Source: an uncultured Clostridia bacterium
GTDB taxonomy: Bacteria > Bacillota > Clostridia > Christensenellales > CAG-314
DNA length: 64,000 nucleotides
Assembly: GCA_947628135.1 (NCBI GenBank)
Contig: CANQYT010000006.1
Span: 1-64,000, forward strand
Direction: 5' to 3'
Shown: positions 36,827 through 45,725 of the stretch, one piece after another
Layout: each line of letters opens with the position of its first letter
Position numbering within the stretch: position 1 is the stretch's first letter
Notes under the pieces: generated by a model
What the model saw: only the letters and a program-made list of their open reading frames with translations
Databases searched by the model: none
Told to the model about the DNA's origin: nothing
Translations under genes and position numbers: made by a program

Positions 36827-39800
36827 TTACTGCTGCTTTTCGAGGGTAAACGATTTGTCGCTCTCGTTGAGAGTGAGAGTGTAAACTCCGTTGAATTCGC
36901 TGGGCACAGAGCCGTTGACGTAGCCGTCTTCGTCGTAGGTGGGCAGGGTGGAATCCACCACTACGGTGTACACGCCGTCGCCCGTCTTGCTGAACGTGAC
37001 GTTTACTTCCTCCGTGCCGTTGGAAGTTTTGAACAGAATGTGAACGGATACGACTTCGCCGTCCGCACTCTTTGTGACGATTGCAACGTCGCCCGTAGAC
37101 GCGTCGCGGTAGGTGATTATCGACGAACTGAGCGAACACTCGTAAGTGAAAGTTCCCGCTTGCGCGTCGAGGTACACCACCACTCTGTACGTGTCATTGA
37201 GATGATACACGGTAAACACGTACACGTTGTCAACGTCGGGGGAAAGTTTGGTAAGAAACCAGCCTTGCGTTTCGGTGGACTTTTCCAGACCGTTGCCGTC
37301 CACGTTTTTGAGTGTGCCGTTGGCGGTTATGTAGTTGCCGTCGTAGACGGTGAGCGTTGAGCCGTCCGCCGCAGTGTAGGTGGTTTGCGTGACTATCTTG
37401 GACTTGGTGTAGGTGAACGTGCAGTCATTGTACAGCGAAACCGTGTACACATAGCCGTCGTAAGTGAAATGCGTGCGGTAGTTGGAGTAGTCGAAGGTTA
37501 CGTCCTCGCCGCAGAACTTGCCCGCAGTGCCTCCGAAGGTGATTTGAAGCGTTTCCGCGCCGTTGAGATAGGTGATGACAGTTCCCTTGCGCACAAACAC
37601 GTACTCGTCGCTGTCGCCTACGGCGGAAACGTCCATACCCGTCATTTCGCCGTTTGAACCGATAGTAAGACGGTTTTCTATCACGGTGAGAGTGAGGGAA
37701 AGAGAACTGTACTCAAACCACGACACGGTAATCACGCTGCCTTCGCGCTTGTACAGCCCGAAATAGGTGTCGTAGAACATTATCCTGTCGCCTATTTCCA
37801 ACTTTGCGGCGGCTTGCGCCTTGCTGTACCAATACTCGGCGGTATCCGCCTTGACGCGCAACGAAGATGAGTAGCGCGCCCAATTGCCGTTGGGACTTTC
37901 CGCAAAGGCGACGCCCGTTTCGTAACTGTTGACGTACACGCGCAAAGCAAGCACGCCGTCGAAGGGCAGACCGTTGAGTACGGGAACGGCGCTGTCGGCA
38001 AAGGAAATGACAAATTCCAGCGGGGTCACTTCCGTTTCGTCGGCGTTGGTTTCTCTGCCGCACTCGTAAAACGCACGATTGCCGATAGAGCCCACTGCGC
38101 CGTCGAAGGAAACGGAAACAAGTCCGAAATTGCGAGCGAACGCCAATTCGCCTATACTTTCCACACTGCCGAGTTCCAATTGAGTGAGAGCACATTCGTA
38201 AAATGCGTACGCGCCGACGGAAACGGTGGCGGAATTGAATGTGACGCTACCGAGATTTGCGCAGCCGCGGAAAGCGTTTGCGCCGATGTTGACGACGTTG
38301 TTGAGATCCGCCGAAACGATGTAATCCAGCCCCGCAAACACGCCGTCGGCAATGGATACGGCTTCGTCGGGAATGGAAATATGCACGTCGTGCGGGTCGG
38401 CGTCTTTGTTGTTGTAACTTACAAGCACGCCGTCTTTGATTTCGTAGAGCGGCTTGTTTGCCTGCTCGGCGTTGCTGGTGACAAATTGCGCGTAACCGCC
38501 CGACAAAGAGGGGGTAGCCGCCGTCCAGGTCGCCGCCGTGCGGTAGGCTTCCTCACTGCCGTCGGGGACGAATATCTTTAAGTTGCCGCTTATCCAACGG
38601 AACACGTCCGCGCCCAATTCGGGCGGAGTTGCCGACTTGAAATACGCGGTTTTGAGAACGGATCTTCCCGAAGAGGCGCTGTTTTCAAAGGCGTAGTCGC
38701 CTATTTTTTGCAAAGTGGTCGGGAAGGTGACAAAGGTGACGTTTTTGTCGGCGAACACGCGCGCCGCGATTTCCGTTACGCCTTCCGGTATCTCTATGAC
38801 GCTGCTTGTGCCGAGGTACTCCGTGAGTACGCCGTCCACCACCACAAAGCCGTCCTCAAACAGACGGAAAGTGTTGCTTGCAAGGTCGATACCTATACCC
38901 AACGTGCTGTTGTCGTCCACAAAACTCACGGTGAGTATGAAAGACGTTTCGGTCTCCGTGGGGGCGATGACGTAGAAACCTTCGCGTTCGTTGTCGCGGC
39001 TGCCGTCGGCGGAGTAGTAAATTCCGCCGTAGCCGTCAAGACAGATACGAGACGGATTGGAAGAATCCTCGTGCGCATACTCGCCGTATTCGTTGTGACG
39101 TATGCTGAACAGCCCCGTACCTGCGTACTCGCCGCCGAGACCCCACCAGATGAAGTAGAACGGGTCGCCCGTCTTGGGCAGGAACACCATTTCTTCACTC
39201 GCGCCGAAGTAATCGGCGTAGAAATAGATACCCTCGGAAACAAGTTGAAGCGTTTCCGCTTCCGTCGTGGGGTCGACTTCCACAGTGTAAAGACTTGCGT
39301 TGCCGTAGCCGTCGGGTTTGAGCGCGTAGGAATCGTCTACTTGTTGGTTGTAGTAGTAGACATAAACGTTGTCGCCCACGTAGCCGTACTGCAAAAAGTA
39401 GCCTTCGGCAAATACGCCCTCGCCCAGATCTACGCTTTCATTGACCAAAGAGAAGTACATCTCCACTTGCGCGCCCGTTGCGGGCAAAACGCCCGACAGA
39501 TAGTAATCGCCGCGCGGCGTGACGTTGTAGGTGCAGGCGTAGGACTCCACGCGTTCGGTGTTTTCTTCGGGACGAGCCAGCACTCCCGCGCCGTAGCCGT
39601 CCAAAGCGAGCATAAGATCGTACCGCACAACGCCGTATTCCTGCGTTTCGAAATCGTAGTAAAGCGGGTCGAGGTAGAGATACGTCCCCGCCTCTTCGCC
39701 GCGGTAACGGAACAGTTTGTCGCCGTTGTCCGTGTAAATTTTGCCGTACAGCGTTTCGCCGTTTACGGAAACGTCAAATTCCACAGTGTCGCCCGTAAGC

Positions 39801-41101
39801 GTTTCGATGACGGTGATGTATCCCTCGTACTCCTCGCCGTTTTTCGTAAGTTTTGCCGCGCCTTTGCCCGTCATATTGCGGCGGATACCCACTTTGTCGC
39901 CGCTGCCCGCGTCGTCGGTGTATACGTCGATGATGACAGGGTAGAACGTGACGTCGGAAGTGACCGTGTAGGAACTGCCGAACGCATAGTCGCGCCCGTT
40001 GCCCGTGGCGGACGTGCAGTAGGACAGTATTTCGCCGGTTGGGTCGTCGTTTGCGGGGGTGCGAACGGTAATTTCCGTACCCCAACGAACGTTTTCCGTC
40101 GTTGTGCCGTCGTCGGCATAGGTGACGGTGAAGCAACGCAGTTTGTAGTAGGCGTTGAGTTGCAAACCGTTTTCCGACACGACGCCGCTGACAAGTATGC
40201 CGTCGCGGTCGAGGTCGGTCTCGTACTTGGAAGGATCGGGGTTGTCGGCGCTTGCCACCCTACCGACGGTGACTTCGGACGTGAGCGTTTCCAATTGGCG
40301 GTATTCGCCCGTTTCGTCCTCTACCCACCTGTTTTGGGTGACGGAAGCCGTCCAGACGGCGTACAGAGTGACGTCCTGCGAAAGAGTGATTTCGTCGCCG
40401 ACGGCGTAGCCCGTGCCCGTGCCGTCCGCCTTGGTGTTGTATCCGACGAATTTCGCCTGAGAAACGTAGGCGCAAGCGGGCAAGGTGTAGACAGAACCGC
40501 GTTTTGCGGAATATTCCGCCATTTCGCCCGTGGCGGAAAGCGCGTTGCCCTTGTCGAAAGTAAGCAAGGCAAGGGAAAGTTTGTAGTACAGTTTCAGACA
40601 AGCGCCGCTTTCGGTGACAACGGCGTGCGTTACCGCGTCGGCGTTGGACGCGTCGTAATCGTAGCCGTCTATTTCGGGGGCGGCGACTTCCGCCTGCTCG
40701 CCCAACTGCGCTTGGAAAGTGAGCGTGCGCGCTTCGTCCTTGACGTAGCCGCCGTCAAGTTGCTCCAACCATATCTCCGCCGTGCAATCGGCAAGCCAAT
40801 GCGCCTTGACGGTGAAATCCTCGTCGGGAGCGACGGTTGCGCTTGTTACCTGCGCGCCGTTGAGATAGTAGCCGTCGAAGTGCAACGACGTGGAGGGCTT
40901 TGTCTGTGTGTTGAGTTCGTCAAAAAAACTTGCGCCGACTTCCGCGGTGAAAGTTGTGTTGTCAGTATCCGCCAAACCGAAATCCACCGTAACCGTTACG
41001 TAGGACGGTTCGGGATCGTCGGGGTGGCAAGCCACGCAAAGACATATTGTCAGCAACAACGCCAGAAATACCGTTGCCGCAGATAAAAATGCTTTCCTCA
41101 T
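36827..41101 (-). CDS. Giant surface lipoprotein with InlB B-repeats and BspA-type leucine-rich repeats
   Basis: 1424 residues from ATG at 41101 (AGGAGG upstream; the longer frame crosses the promoter). Lipobox CVAC, Cys25. InlB B-type units occupy about 30-420 (FDGYYLNG, VKAHW; FVGYNTKADGTGTGYAVGD followed by LYAVW). The middle (about 420-790) is beta-rich and Tyr/Gly-rich. LRR_5/BspA repeats run from about 800 to 1070 (VIEIPEGVTEIAARVFADKN, LQKIGDYAFENSA, NIGANAFRGCANLGSVTF, VGAYAFYECAL). More beta modules follow, ending YTLTLNESDKSFTLEKQQ. Such proteins are cell-surface adhesins or binding proteins in gut bacteria. Its promoter carries a homopolymeric C tract, suggesting on/off or graded expression. 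Confidence 0.9.
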   Translation of the reverse strand: MRKAFLSAATVFLALLLTICLCVACHPDDPEPSYVTVTVDFGLADTDNTTFTAEVGASFFDELNTQTKPSTSLHFDGYYLNGAQVTSATVAPDEDFTVKAHWLADCTAEIWLEQLDGGYVKDEARTLTFQAQLGEQAEVAAPEIDGYDYDASNADAVTHAVVTESGACLKLYYKLSLALLTFDKGNALSATGEMAEYSAKRGSVYTLPACAYVSQAKFVGYNTKADGTGTGYAVGDEITLSQDVTLYAVWTASVTQNRWVEDETGEYRQLETLTSEVTVGRVASADNPDPSKYETDLDRDGILVSGVVSENGLQLNAYYKLRCFTVTYADDGTTTENVRWGTEITVRTPANDDPTGEILSYCTSATGNGRDYAFGSSYTVTSDVTFYPVIIDVYTDDAGSGDKVGIRRNMTGKGAAKLTKNGEEYEGYITVIETLTGDTVEFDVSVNGETLYGKIYTDNGDKLFRYRGEEAGTYLYLDPLYYDFETQEYGVVRYDLMLALDGYGAGVLARPEENTERVESYACTYNVTPRGDYYLSGVLPATGAQVEMYFSLVNESVDLGEGVFAEGYFLQYGYVGDNVYVYYYNQQVDDSYALKPDGYGNASLYTVEVDPTTEAETLQLVSEGIYFYADYFGASEEMVFLPKTGDPFYFIWWGLGGEYAGTGLFSIRHNEYGEYAHEDSSNPSRICLDGYGGIYYSADGSRDNEREGFYVIAPTETETSFILTVSFVDDNSTLGIGIDLASNTFRLFEDGFVVVDGVLTEYLGTSSVIEIPEGVTEIAARVFADKNVTFVTFPTTLQKIGDYAFENSASSGRSVLKTAYFKSATPPELGADVFRWISGNLKIFVPDGSEEAYRTAATWTAATPSLSGGYAQFVTSNAEQANKPLYEIKDGVLVSYNNKDADPHDVHISIPDEAVSIADGVFAGLDYIVSADLNNVVNIGANAFRGCANLGSVTFNSATVSVGAYAFYECALTQLELGSVESIGELAFARNFGLVSVSFDGAVGSIGNRAFYECGRETNADETEVTPLEFVISFADSAVPVLNGLPFDGVLALRVYVNSYETGVAFAESPNGNWARYSSSLRVKADTAEYWYSKAQAAAKLEIGDRIMFYDTYFGLYKREGSVITVSWFEYSSLSLTLTVIENRLTIGSNGEMTGMDVSAVGDSDEYVFVRKGTVITYLNGAETLQITFGGTAGKFCGEDVTFDYSNYRTHFTYDGYVYTVSLYNDCTFTYTKSKIVTQTTYTAADGSTLTVYDGNYITANGTLKNVDGNGLEKSTETQGWFLTKLSPDVDNVYVFTVYHLNDTYRVVVYLDAQAGTFTYECSLSSSIITYRDASTGDVAIVTKSADGEVVSVHILFKTSNGTEEVNVTFSKTGDGVYTVVVDSTLPTYDEDGYVNGSVPSEFNGVYTLTLNESDKSFTLEKQQ

Positions 41102-41187
41102 AAGTTTGTCCTCCTTGACCGTAAGCCGCGCGGTCGCGGCGGCAAAAGGTCGAATTTCGATTGTTAAAAAATCAAAATGTATTTTAT

Positions 41188-41217
41188 ATGATACCCCCCC
41201 CCGTGGGGTTTTGTCAA
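41188..41217 (-). promoter_or_regulatory. Promoter of the LRR lipoprotein with a C9 tract in the spacer
   Basis: TTGACA (41217-41212) and TATCAT (41193-41188) are separated by 18 bp, and nine of those are a run of C (G on the coding strand, 41194-41202). Loss of one base would give the optimal 17-bp spacing, as in the TTGACA-17-TATCAT promoter at 61190-61218. Confidence 0.75.
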
Positions 41218-41267
41218 ATAAATTGACATAATATTTGAAAACTATATAGAAAACGAGAAATACATAA

Positions 41268-41293
41268 AATAAAAAAACGGCGCAAAAGCGCCG
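41268..41293 (-). terminator. Terminator of the MBL-fold hydrolase gene
   Basis: CGGCGC pairs with GCGCCG around four bases (41278-41293). On the minus strand the hairpin is followed by TTTTTTT, 49 bp after the stop codon. Confidence 0.78.
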
Positions 41294-41341
41294 CAAAATA
41301 AACGGAGAAAACCGCCGTAAAACAGGAAAAAAGTAGAAAAA

Positions 41342-41989
41342 TCAATCTTCGAAACGTTTCAGAACGATGACGCGAAGGGGCGGCTGAGGCTCGTCGTACA
41401 GCACGAGACTGTCGCTGTCGGATATTTCCACGCTGTTAGGGTCGAACAGGGACAGAAACCTGTCCGCGCTTTCTATGTCGAGGGTGTGTTCCGCCGTTTT
41501 GTAGTGCATAGGCACTACTATCGCGGGCTGAACTGCGTCCACCCAACGCTTTGCGCCCACGGCGTCCACAGTGTACACACCGCCCACGGGAAGAAGCAAA
41601 ACGTCGCAACCGCGAATTTTTTCGGCGAGGTCGGCGTCGAAACAGCCGATATCTCCCATATGCACCACCGACAGCCCGTCTACGTTGAAACAAAATACGA
41701 TGTTTTTGCCGCGCTTTGCACCGCGAACGTCGTCGTGGAAAGCGGGATACGCCGTGACAGCCACGTCGTCGGCGGCGCAGGAAACGGGCTCGTCCAACAC
41801 CGCGGGATCGCCGAGAATGCCGTCCGAGCAATCGTGGTCGGCGTGATGATGGGACACCGTGACTACGTCGCAACGGACGGGAGTCATCGCAAAGCCCACC
41901 GTCTTTGCGGAATAGGGGTCGGTGACCAAGGTCGTACCCGTTTCGCTTATTATGCGGAAACTTGCGTGTCCGAGATATTGCAGTTTCAA
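41342..41989 (-). CDS. MBL-fold metal-dependent hydrolase (UlaG/UPF0173-like)
   Basis: 215 residues from a TTG start at 41989. GGAGGTGC lies at the right distance, and the family N-terminus (KLQYLGHASFRI) begins there. The metal-binding motif HxHxDH is H47, H49, D51, H52 in SHHHADHDCS. Further metal and structural blocks are VHMGDIG and VVPMHYKT. These soluble enzymes act on lactone, phosphodiester or unknown substrates. A single-gene unit with its own promoter and terminator; the substrate is not evident. Confidence 0.88.
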   Translation of the reverse strand: MKLQYLGHASFRIISETGTTLVTDPYSAKTVGFAMTPVRCDVVTVSHHHADHDCSDGILGDPAVLDEPVSCAADDVAVTAYPAFHDDVRGAKRGKNIVFCFNVDGLSVVHMGDIGCFDADLAEKIRGCDVLLLPVGGVYTVDAVGAKRWVDAVQPAIVVPMHYKTAEHTLDIESADRFLSLFDPNSVEISDSDSLVLYDEPQPPLRVIVLKRFED

Positions 41990-42017
41990 GAAGCACCTCC
42001 GACTTGTTTGTAAACGT

Positions 42018-42046
42018 ATTGTAATGCAAAGCGCGGCGATTGTCAA
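42018..42046 (-). promoter_or_regulatory. Promoter of the MBL-fold hydrolase
   Basis: TTGACA (42046-42041), 17-bp spacer, TACAAT (42023-42018). Confidence 0.8.
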
Positions 42047-42160
42047 ACGGAAAGAAAAAAAATTTTTGAGCCGAACTGCGGCACGTAAGTGCGTTATACG
42101 CGCCAAAACGGGCGTTTCGGCAGGCAATTTGCAAAAAAAGTAGATTTTTTCGCCGTTATC

Positions 42161-42169
42161 TGCTATAAT
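42161..42169 (+). promoter_or_regulatory. Extended -10 promoter of the dehydrogenase-like gene
   Basis: TGCTATAAT is a full extended -10 element; the -35 position (TAGATT) is poor, which is typical for this class. Leader of about 67 bases. Confidence 0.65.
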
Positions 42170-42242
42170 GATAGTGCAAAATAGGCAATGGGGCGAAAAA
42201 CCATTTGCATACCGCTCGCAGAGCGGACCTTTCGGAGGTTAT

Positions 42243-43256
42243 ATGAAAGCCTGGATATTGGAAGAACCCAAAAAATTAGTTCTGAGGGAATTTGCTCCCA
42301 CCGAAATATCCGAAAATCAAATAAAAGTAAAAATCGAAGAAGTGCTGTTTGCCAACTCCGACTACGAAATTTACGTAGGCGCGAGCAAGCGCAAGTATCC
42401 CTTTATCATCGGGCGCAACGCCGTGGGCGTGGTATCCAAAGTTGCGGGGGACAATCCTTTCTTCAACAAAATGGATCGCGTCGCGATTGAGCCGTACATT
42501 CCCTGCGAAACGTGCGACGAATGTAAAAACGACGAATACGAAAAGTGTTCCAATATGCAGGAACTGGGCAACAACTGCAACGGTTTGCTGCAAAACTTTG
42601 TGGATCTGCCCTATTCGCTGCTGCACCGTCTGCCCGACAAACTGAGTACGGAAAAGGCGTTGTTTGTGCCCTACGTGGCGTTTTGCCTGAACGTTATCGA
42701 CGCGCTCAATCTGGAAAAGGGCAGGCATATCGCCATTTTCTCCTCCACAAAGACGGGCTTGATACTTGCGCAGCTTGTGGCGTACTATCAAGCAGTGCCC
42801 GTGTTCATCAGCAACCGCGAGGAACTGCTGGATACGGCGCGCGGGTTGGGAATTTTTTACAGTTTCAACCCCGACAGCGTGGACGTGGAAAACGAAATAC
42901 TCGCCATCACGGGCGGCAGAATGTGTACGGAATTGGTGCTGTTTTCCAATTCGGACTTCAATATGAAGGACGTATACAACGTAGCCGCGGTAAACGCGAA
43001 CATCTGCCTCGCGGGCTACTCCAACAAGGAAAGCAAACTGTCCGTGGCGCAGATATGCAAAAAACATCTTAATATCTTCGGCGTGTACAACGGCGCGGGC
43101 AGTTACTCCTCCGCGATAAACCTGCTTGTTACGGAAACCGTAAACACCGACGCGCTGATAGGCAAGATAGTACCTTTCGACAAGTTGGACGAGGAATTGG
43201 CAAAAACCGACCCCGACGAACTTATACTCAAATCGAAGATAGTAAAGATAAACTGA
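42243..43256 (+). CDS. Medium-chain dehydrogenase/reductase-like protein with a degenerate active site
   Basis: 337 residues from ATG at 42243 (GGAGG at 42234-42238). The fold follows zinc alcohol/threonine dehydrogenases: a GroES-like N-terminal half, then a Rossmann half. The structural zinc cysteines are intact (C88, C91, C94, C102 in PCETCDEC to KC). The catalytic ligands are not. The usual CGSD is FANSD at 36-40, the GHE motif is GRN (57-59), and the GxGxxG nucleotide loop reads SSTKTG. It may therefore bind NAD(P) poorly, use a different chemistry, or be a non-catalytic paralogue. Stand-alone gene ending at a strong terminator. Confidence 0.87.
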   Translation: MKAWILEEPKKLVLREFAPTEISENQIKVKIEEVLFANSDYEIYVGASKRKYPFIIGRNAVGVVSKVAGDNPFFNKMDRVAIEPYIPCETCDECKNDEYEKCSNMQELGNNCNGLLQNFVDLPYSLLHRLPDKLSTEKALFVPYVAFCLNVIDALNLEKGRHIAIFSSTKTGLILAQLVAYYQAVPVFISNREELLDTARGLGIFYSFNPDSVDVENEILAITGGRMCTELVLFSNSDFNMKDVYNVAAVNANICLAGYSNKESKLSVAQICKKHLNIFGVYNGAGSYSSAINLLVTETVNTDALIGKIVPFDKLDEELAKTDPDELILKSKIVKIN

Positions 43257-43268
43257 CAACGAAACGTA

Positions 43269-43300
43269 AAAACTCCCCGACCGCACCGTCGGGGAGTTTT
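43269..43300. terminator. Bidirectional terminator
   Basis: AAAACTCCCCGAC pairs with GTCGGGGAGTTTT around six bases. It serves the dehydrogenase-like gene (+) and the membrane protein gene (-). Confidence 0.88.
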
Positions 43301-43361
43301 AGTATGCAGTCGGTTTTCACCGACAAATGAAGTTGCGACATCGCCGAGGTAAAAGCGAAAT

Positions 43362-44267
43362 TTACTCGTCGTCGGGAACGACGAATATGCCCGGGGCGAC
43401 CTCGATTGGCTCGGTATCATCCTCTTCCGTCTCCTCGCCGCGATGAAAAATGGCTTCCGAACCCGCCGCTTTTACGTTGCGTTTGACAAGACCTTTTTTG
43501 ATGAGTTCCATCAAACCCTCATAGGGCAGGTAGTAGTCCTGCGCCTCTCTGTCCGTTTGCTGTGCGCCGCGCTTTGCCATCACTTCGCCGATAAGTTGTG
43601 CGGCGTACTTGAAACGACGGGGGTTTTTGAGACGGTACAACAGCGGCGTATCGGCGTAGGCTACGCTGTCCGACGCGTCCTCCGTCTTGTACTTGGTGTC
43701 GGCGTAGTCGCTGGGGTCGAGCGGCAAGTAAACGCACAGCGTTTCGCCGCGAAAAGCCAGCCTTGCAACGACGTCGCCGCCGATACGGAAAGTTTCGCGC
43801 TTCCAACTCATACGCGAGTGCACTTTGGCGTAGGACAAAAGCAAATTTTTGAGGTCCGTGTAGCCGTTTTTTACTTCGTCGTCGGATTGTATCAACCTCG
43901 CGGTGAAACTTCTGTCGTAGCGCAGAATGCCTCCCGCAAAGGATTCCTCCGCAATGATAACGGGCTCGCGCTCGGGGGAACGCGGCGGCTGTTGCGGCGG
44001 CTCTTGGTCCGTTGCGGGCTGTGCGCTCTCAGCGGGCTCAACGTCCTCAACAGGCTGAACGTCCTCACTTTCGTGCGGGACGTCCTCAACGGGCTGTTCG
44101 TCTTGTTCCGCCGCGTTCTTTGCCGAACGGAGGGACAGCACAAGCGAAATCACCAAAGCCACGGCTATCAACGCGAAGAAACACAAGAAAAACACTATCG
44201 CGGCAAAACCGCCTACCGAAAGATCCCAATAGTTTGAGCCTATCTGACTTGCCGATACCAGAAACAT
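43362..44267 (-). CDS. Membrane-anchored protein of unknown function
   Basis: 301 residues from ATG at 44267 (GGGAGATGAG upstream); the longer open frame has arginine-rich shadow composition. One membrane helix (about 17-45) is followed by a Glu/Pro/Gln-rich linker (50-105). A conserved-looking cytoplasmic domain (about 115-245) contains YDRSFTARLIQSDDEVKNGY, MSWKRETFRIGG, LCVYLPLDP and RRFKYAAQLIGEVM. The acidic C-terminus ends APGIFVVPDDE. I do not recognise the family. The domain resembles one I would expect repeated in other Clostridia proteins, but I cannot confirm this. It lies 77 bp downstream of the flavin reductase gene and may share its promoter. Confidence 0.75.
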   Translation of the reverse strand: MFLVSASQIGSNYWDLSVGGFAAIVFFLCFFALIAVALVISLVLSLRSAKNAAEQDEQPVEDVPHESEDVQPVEDVEPAESAQPATDQEPPQQPPRSPEREPVIIAEESFAGGILRYDRSFTARLIQSDDEVKNGYTDLKNLLLSYAKVHSRMSWKRETFRIGGDVVARLAFRGETLCVYLPLDPSDYADTKYKTEDASDSVAYADTPLLYRLKNPRRFKYAAQLIGEVMAKRGAQQTDREAQDYYLPYEGLMELIKKGLVKRNVKAAGSEAIFHRGEETEEDDTEPIEVAPGIFVVPDDE

Positions 44268-44344
44268 AATCTCATCTCCCGAATCAACCGTAAAATCTCG
44301 TCCCGCAACTACGCCGAACGCGCCGCAGAGGGCGGGAAACGCGC

Positions 44345-44902
44345 CTATTTGAGTTTTTTCCCGTCGGAAAACGCGTTGCCCACTTTTGCGCCCACAACGC
44401 GATAGTCGTGAGCGGCGGAATTGTAGGAAATTATTTCCGCCTTGTCCAGATCGGGAATGCCTTTGCCGTCGAGCACACGCTCGTCCACACTGACGTTGAC
44501 AACGTTGCCGACGATTATTCCGTCGTCGTTTACGTGGTCGAGAACGCACTCCAACACAATGGGCAGTTCCTCTATTATCGGCGCGTCCACGTGCTGTGCC
44601 TTGACGGCGTGCCAGCCCGTACGCACAAACTTGTCGGGTACGTCGTTTGCGGAAACGATGCCGACGTAATCAGCCTGCACTACGTTGGCTGCGTTCGCAA
44701 AAGAGACGGTAAACGCCTTTGCGCGCAGAATATTCTTGGTGGTGACGTGGTCGTCGCTCAAACAAAGCATAACCTGATTTGTGTCGTATACGCCGCCCCA
44801 AGCGGCGTTCATTGCGTCCGCTTTGCCGTCCTCGCCGTAAGTGGCGACTATCAGCACGGGACAGGGAAACATCCAAGTTTTTTTACCGAAATCTTTACGC
44901 AC
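44345..44902 (-). CDS. Flavin reductase-like (FMN-binding) protein
   Basis: 185 residues from a GTG start at 44902 with AGGAGGTG upstream. It has the split-barrel flavin reductase pattern: FPCPVLIVATYGEDGKADAM, AWGGVYDTNQVMLCLS, HVTTKNIL, FTVSFAN and the later GNVVNVSVDERVL. These proteins bind FMN and reduce it or transfer electrons with NAD(P)H in the cytoplasm. It has its own promoter, divergent from the isochorismatase-like gene. Confidence 0.9.
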   Translation of the reverse strand: MRKDFGKKTWMFPCPVLIVATYGEDGKADAMNAAWGGVYDTNQVMLCLSDDHVTTKNILRAKAFTVSFANAANVVQADYVGIVSANDVPDKFVRTGWHAVKAQHVDAPIIEELPIVLECVLDHVNDDGIIVGNVVNVSVDERVLDGKGIPDLDKAEIISYNSAAHDYRVVGAKVGNAFSDGKKLK

Positions 44903-44924
44903 GGTACACCTCCTGTTTTTATTG

Positions 44925-44953
44925 ATTATACCACGTAAAACGGCGGGTTTCAA
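44925..44953 (-). promoter_or_regulatory. Promoter of the flavin reductase gene
   Basis: TTGAAA (44953-44948), 17-bp spacer, TATAAT (44930-44925). Confidence 0.8.
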
Positions 44954-44985
44954 TAGGTTGCGAAGAAATTTGCTACAAAGTTGTG

Positions 44986-45014
44986 TTGACAAAGAACCTT
45001 TTGCGGCGTATAAT
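44986..45014 (+). promoter_or_regulatory. Promoter of the isochorismatase-like gene
   Basis: TTGACA (44986-44991), 17-bp spacer, TATAAT (45009-45014): full consensus, 33 bp from the paired divergent promoter. Confidence 0.88.
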
Positions 45015-45039
45015 TGAGAAAAAAAACGAGGTGCGACTT

Positions 45040-45588
45040 ATGAAACAAGCGGTACTTGTAGTGGATATGCTGAACGACTTCGTCACGGGCGCGTTGAAGT
45101 GCGACCGCGGACTTGCCATTGTCCCCCAAACGTCGAAACTGTTGGAGGGCGCAAGAAAAGCGGGCGTGCCCGTGATCTTCTGCAATGACGCCCACTTAAA
45201 GGGAATAGATCACGAATTGAAACTGTGGGGAGACCACGCCATAGCGGGCACAAAGGGCGCGGAAGTGATACCGGAACTGCGCCTTTGCGAAAAGGACTAC
45301 GTCGTGCCCAAACGCAGATACAGCGCGTTTTTCCGCACCGACCTCGACCTGCTGCTGAAAGAATTGGGCGTGGACACCGTGATATTGACGGGACTGCACA
45401 CGCATATGTGCGTTCGCCACACCGCCGCAGACGCTTATCAACTCGGCTACGACGTAGTAGTTGCAAAGGACGCTACGGACAGTTTTACGCAGGAGGACTA
45501 CGACTACGGCATAAAGTACCTCGTTGCCACCTACGGCGCGACAATAACGGATACGGACGGCTTACTGAAAGAATGGGGCGTAAAATAA
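45040..45588 (+). CDS. Isochorismatase-family cysteine hydrolase (nicotinamidase-related)
   Basis: 182 residues from ATG at 45040 (GAGGTGC upstream). The catalytic triad is visible: Asp9 in VVDMLNDF, Lys91 in VVPKRRYSAF and Cys124 in HTHMCVRHTA, which also has the cis-peptide region before it. Family members hydrolyse nicotinamide, isochorismate or carbamoyl compounds. Length and the FVTG/RYSAF motifs are closest to nicotinamidase-like amidohydrolases, but the substrate is not fixed by sequence. Single-gene unit between a consensus promoter and a strong terminator. Confidence 0.92.
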   Translation: MKQAVLVVDMLNDFVTGALKCDRGLAIVPQTSKLLEGARKAGVPVIFCNDAHLKGIDHELKLWGDHAIAGTKGAEVIPELRLCEKDYVVPKRRYSAFFRTDLDLLLKELGVDTVILTGLHTHMCVRHTAADAYQLGYDVVVAKDATDSFTQEDYDYGIKYLVATYGATITDTDGLLKEWGVK

Positions 45589-45665
45589 CGCCGCAAAACG
45601 CAAAGGATTTTCCCTACCCCATATTGAGTTTTTGATTCGATTGCGTAAAAAATACACCAATAATC

Positions 45666-45698
45666 AAGCGGGACGGCTGAACAGCCGTCCCGCTTTTT
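45666..45698. terminator. Bidirectional terminator
   Basis: AAGCGGGACGGCT pairs with AGCCGTCCCGCTT around four bases, followed by TTTT on the plus strand. It serves the isochorismatase-like gene and the facing peptidase gene. Confidence 0.88.
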
Positions 45699-45725
45699 CT
45701 GCGTTGTCGAAATGGTGTTGCCGAA

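Noticed and set aside
38708..41086. 792-codon open frame on the plus strand
   Set aside because: Antisense shadow of the LRR lipoprotein gene; codon bias of the real gene removes stops on the other strand.
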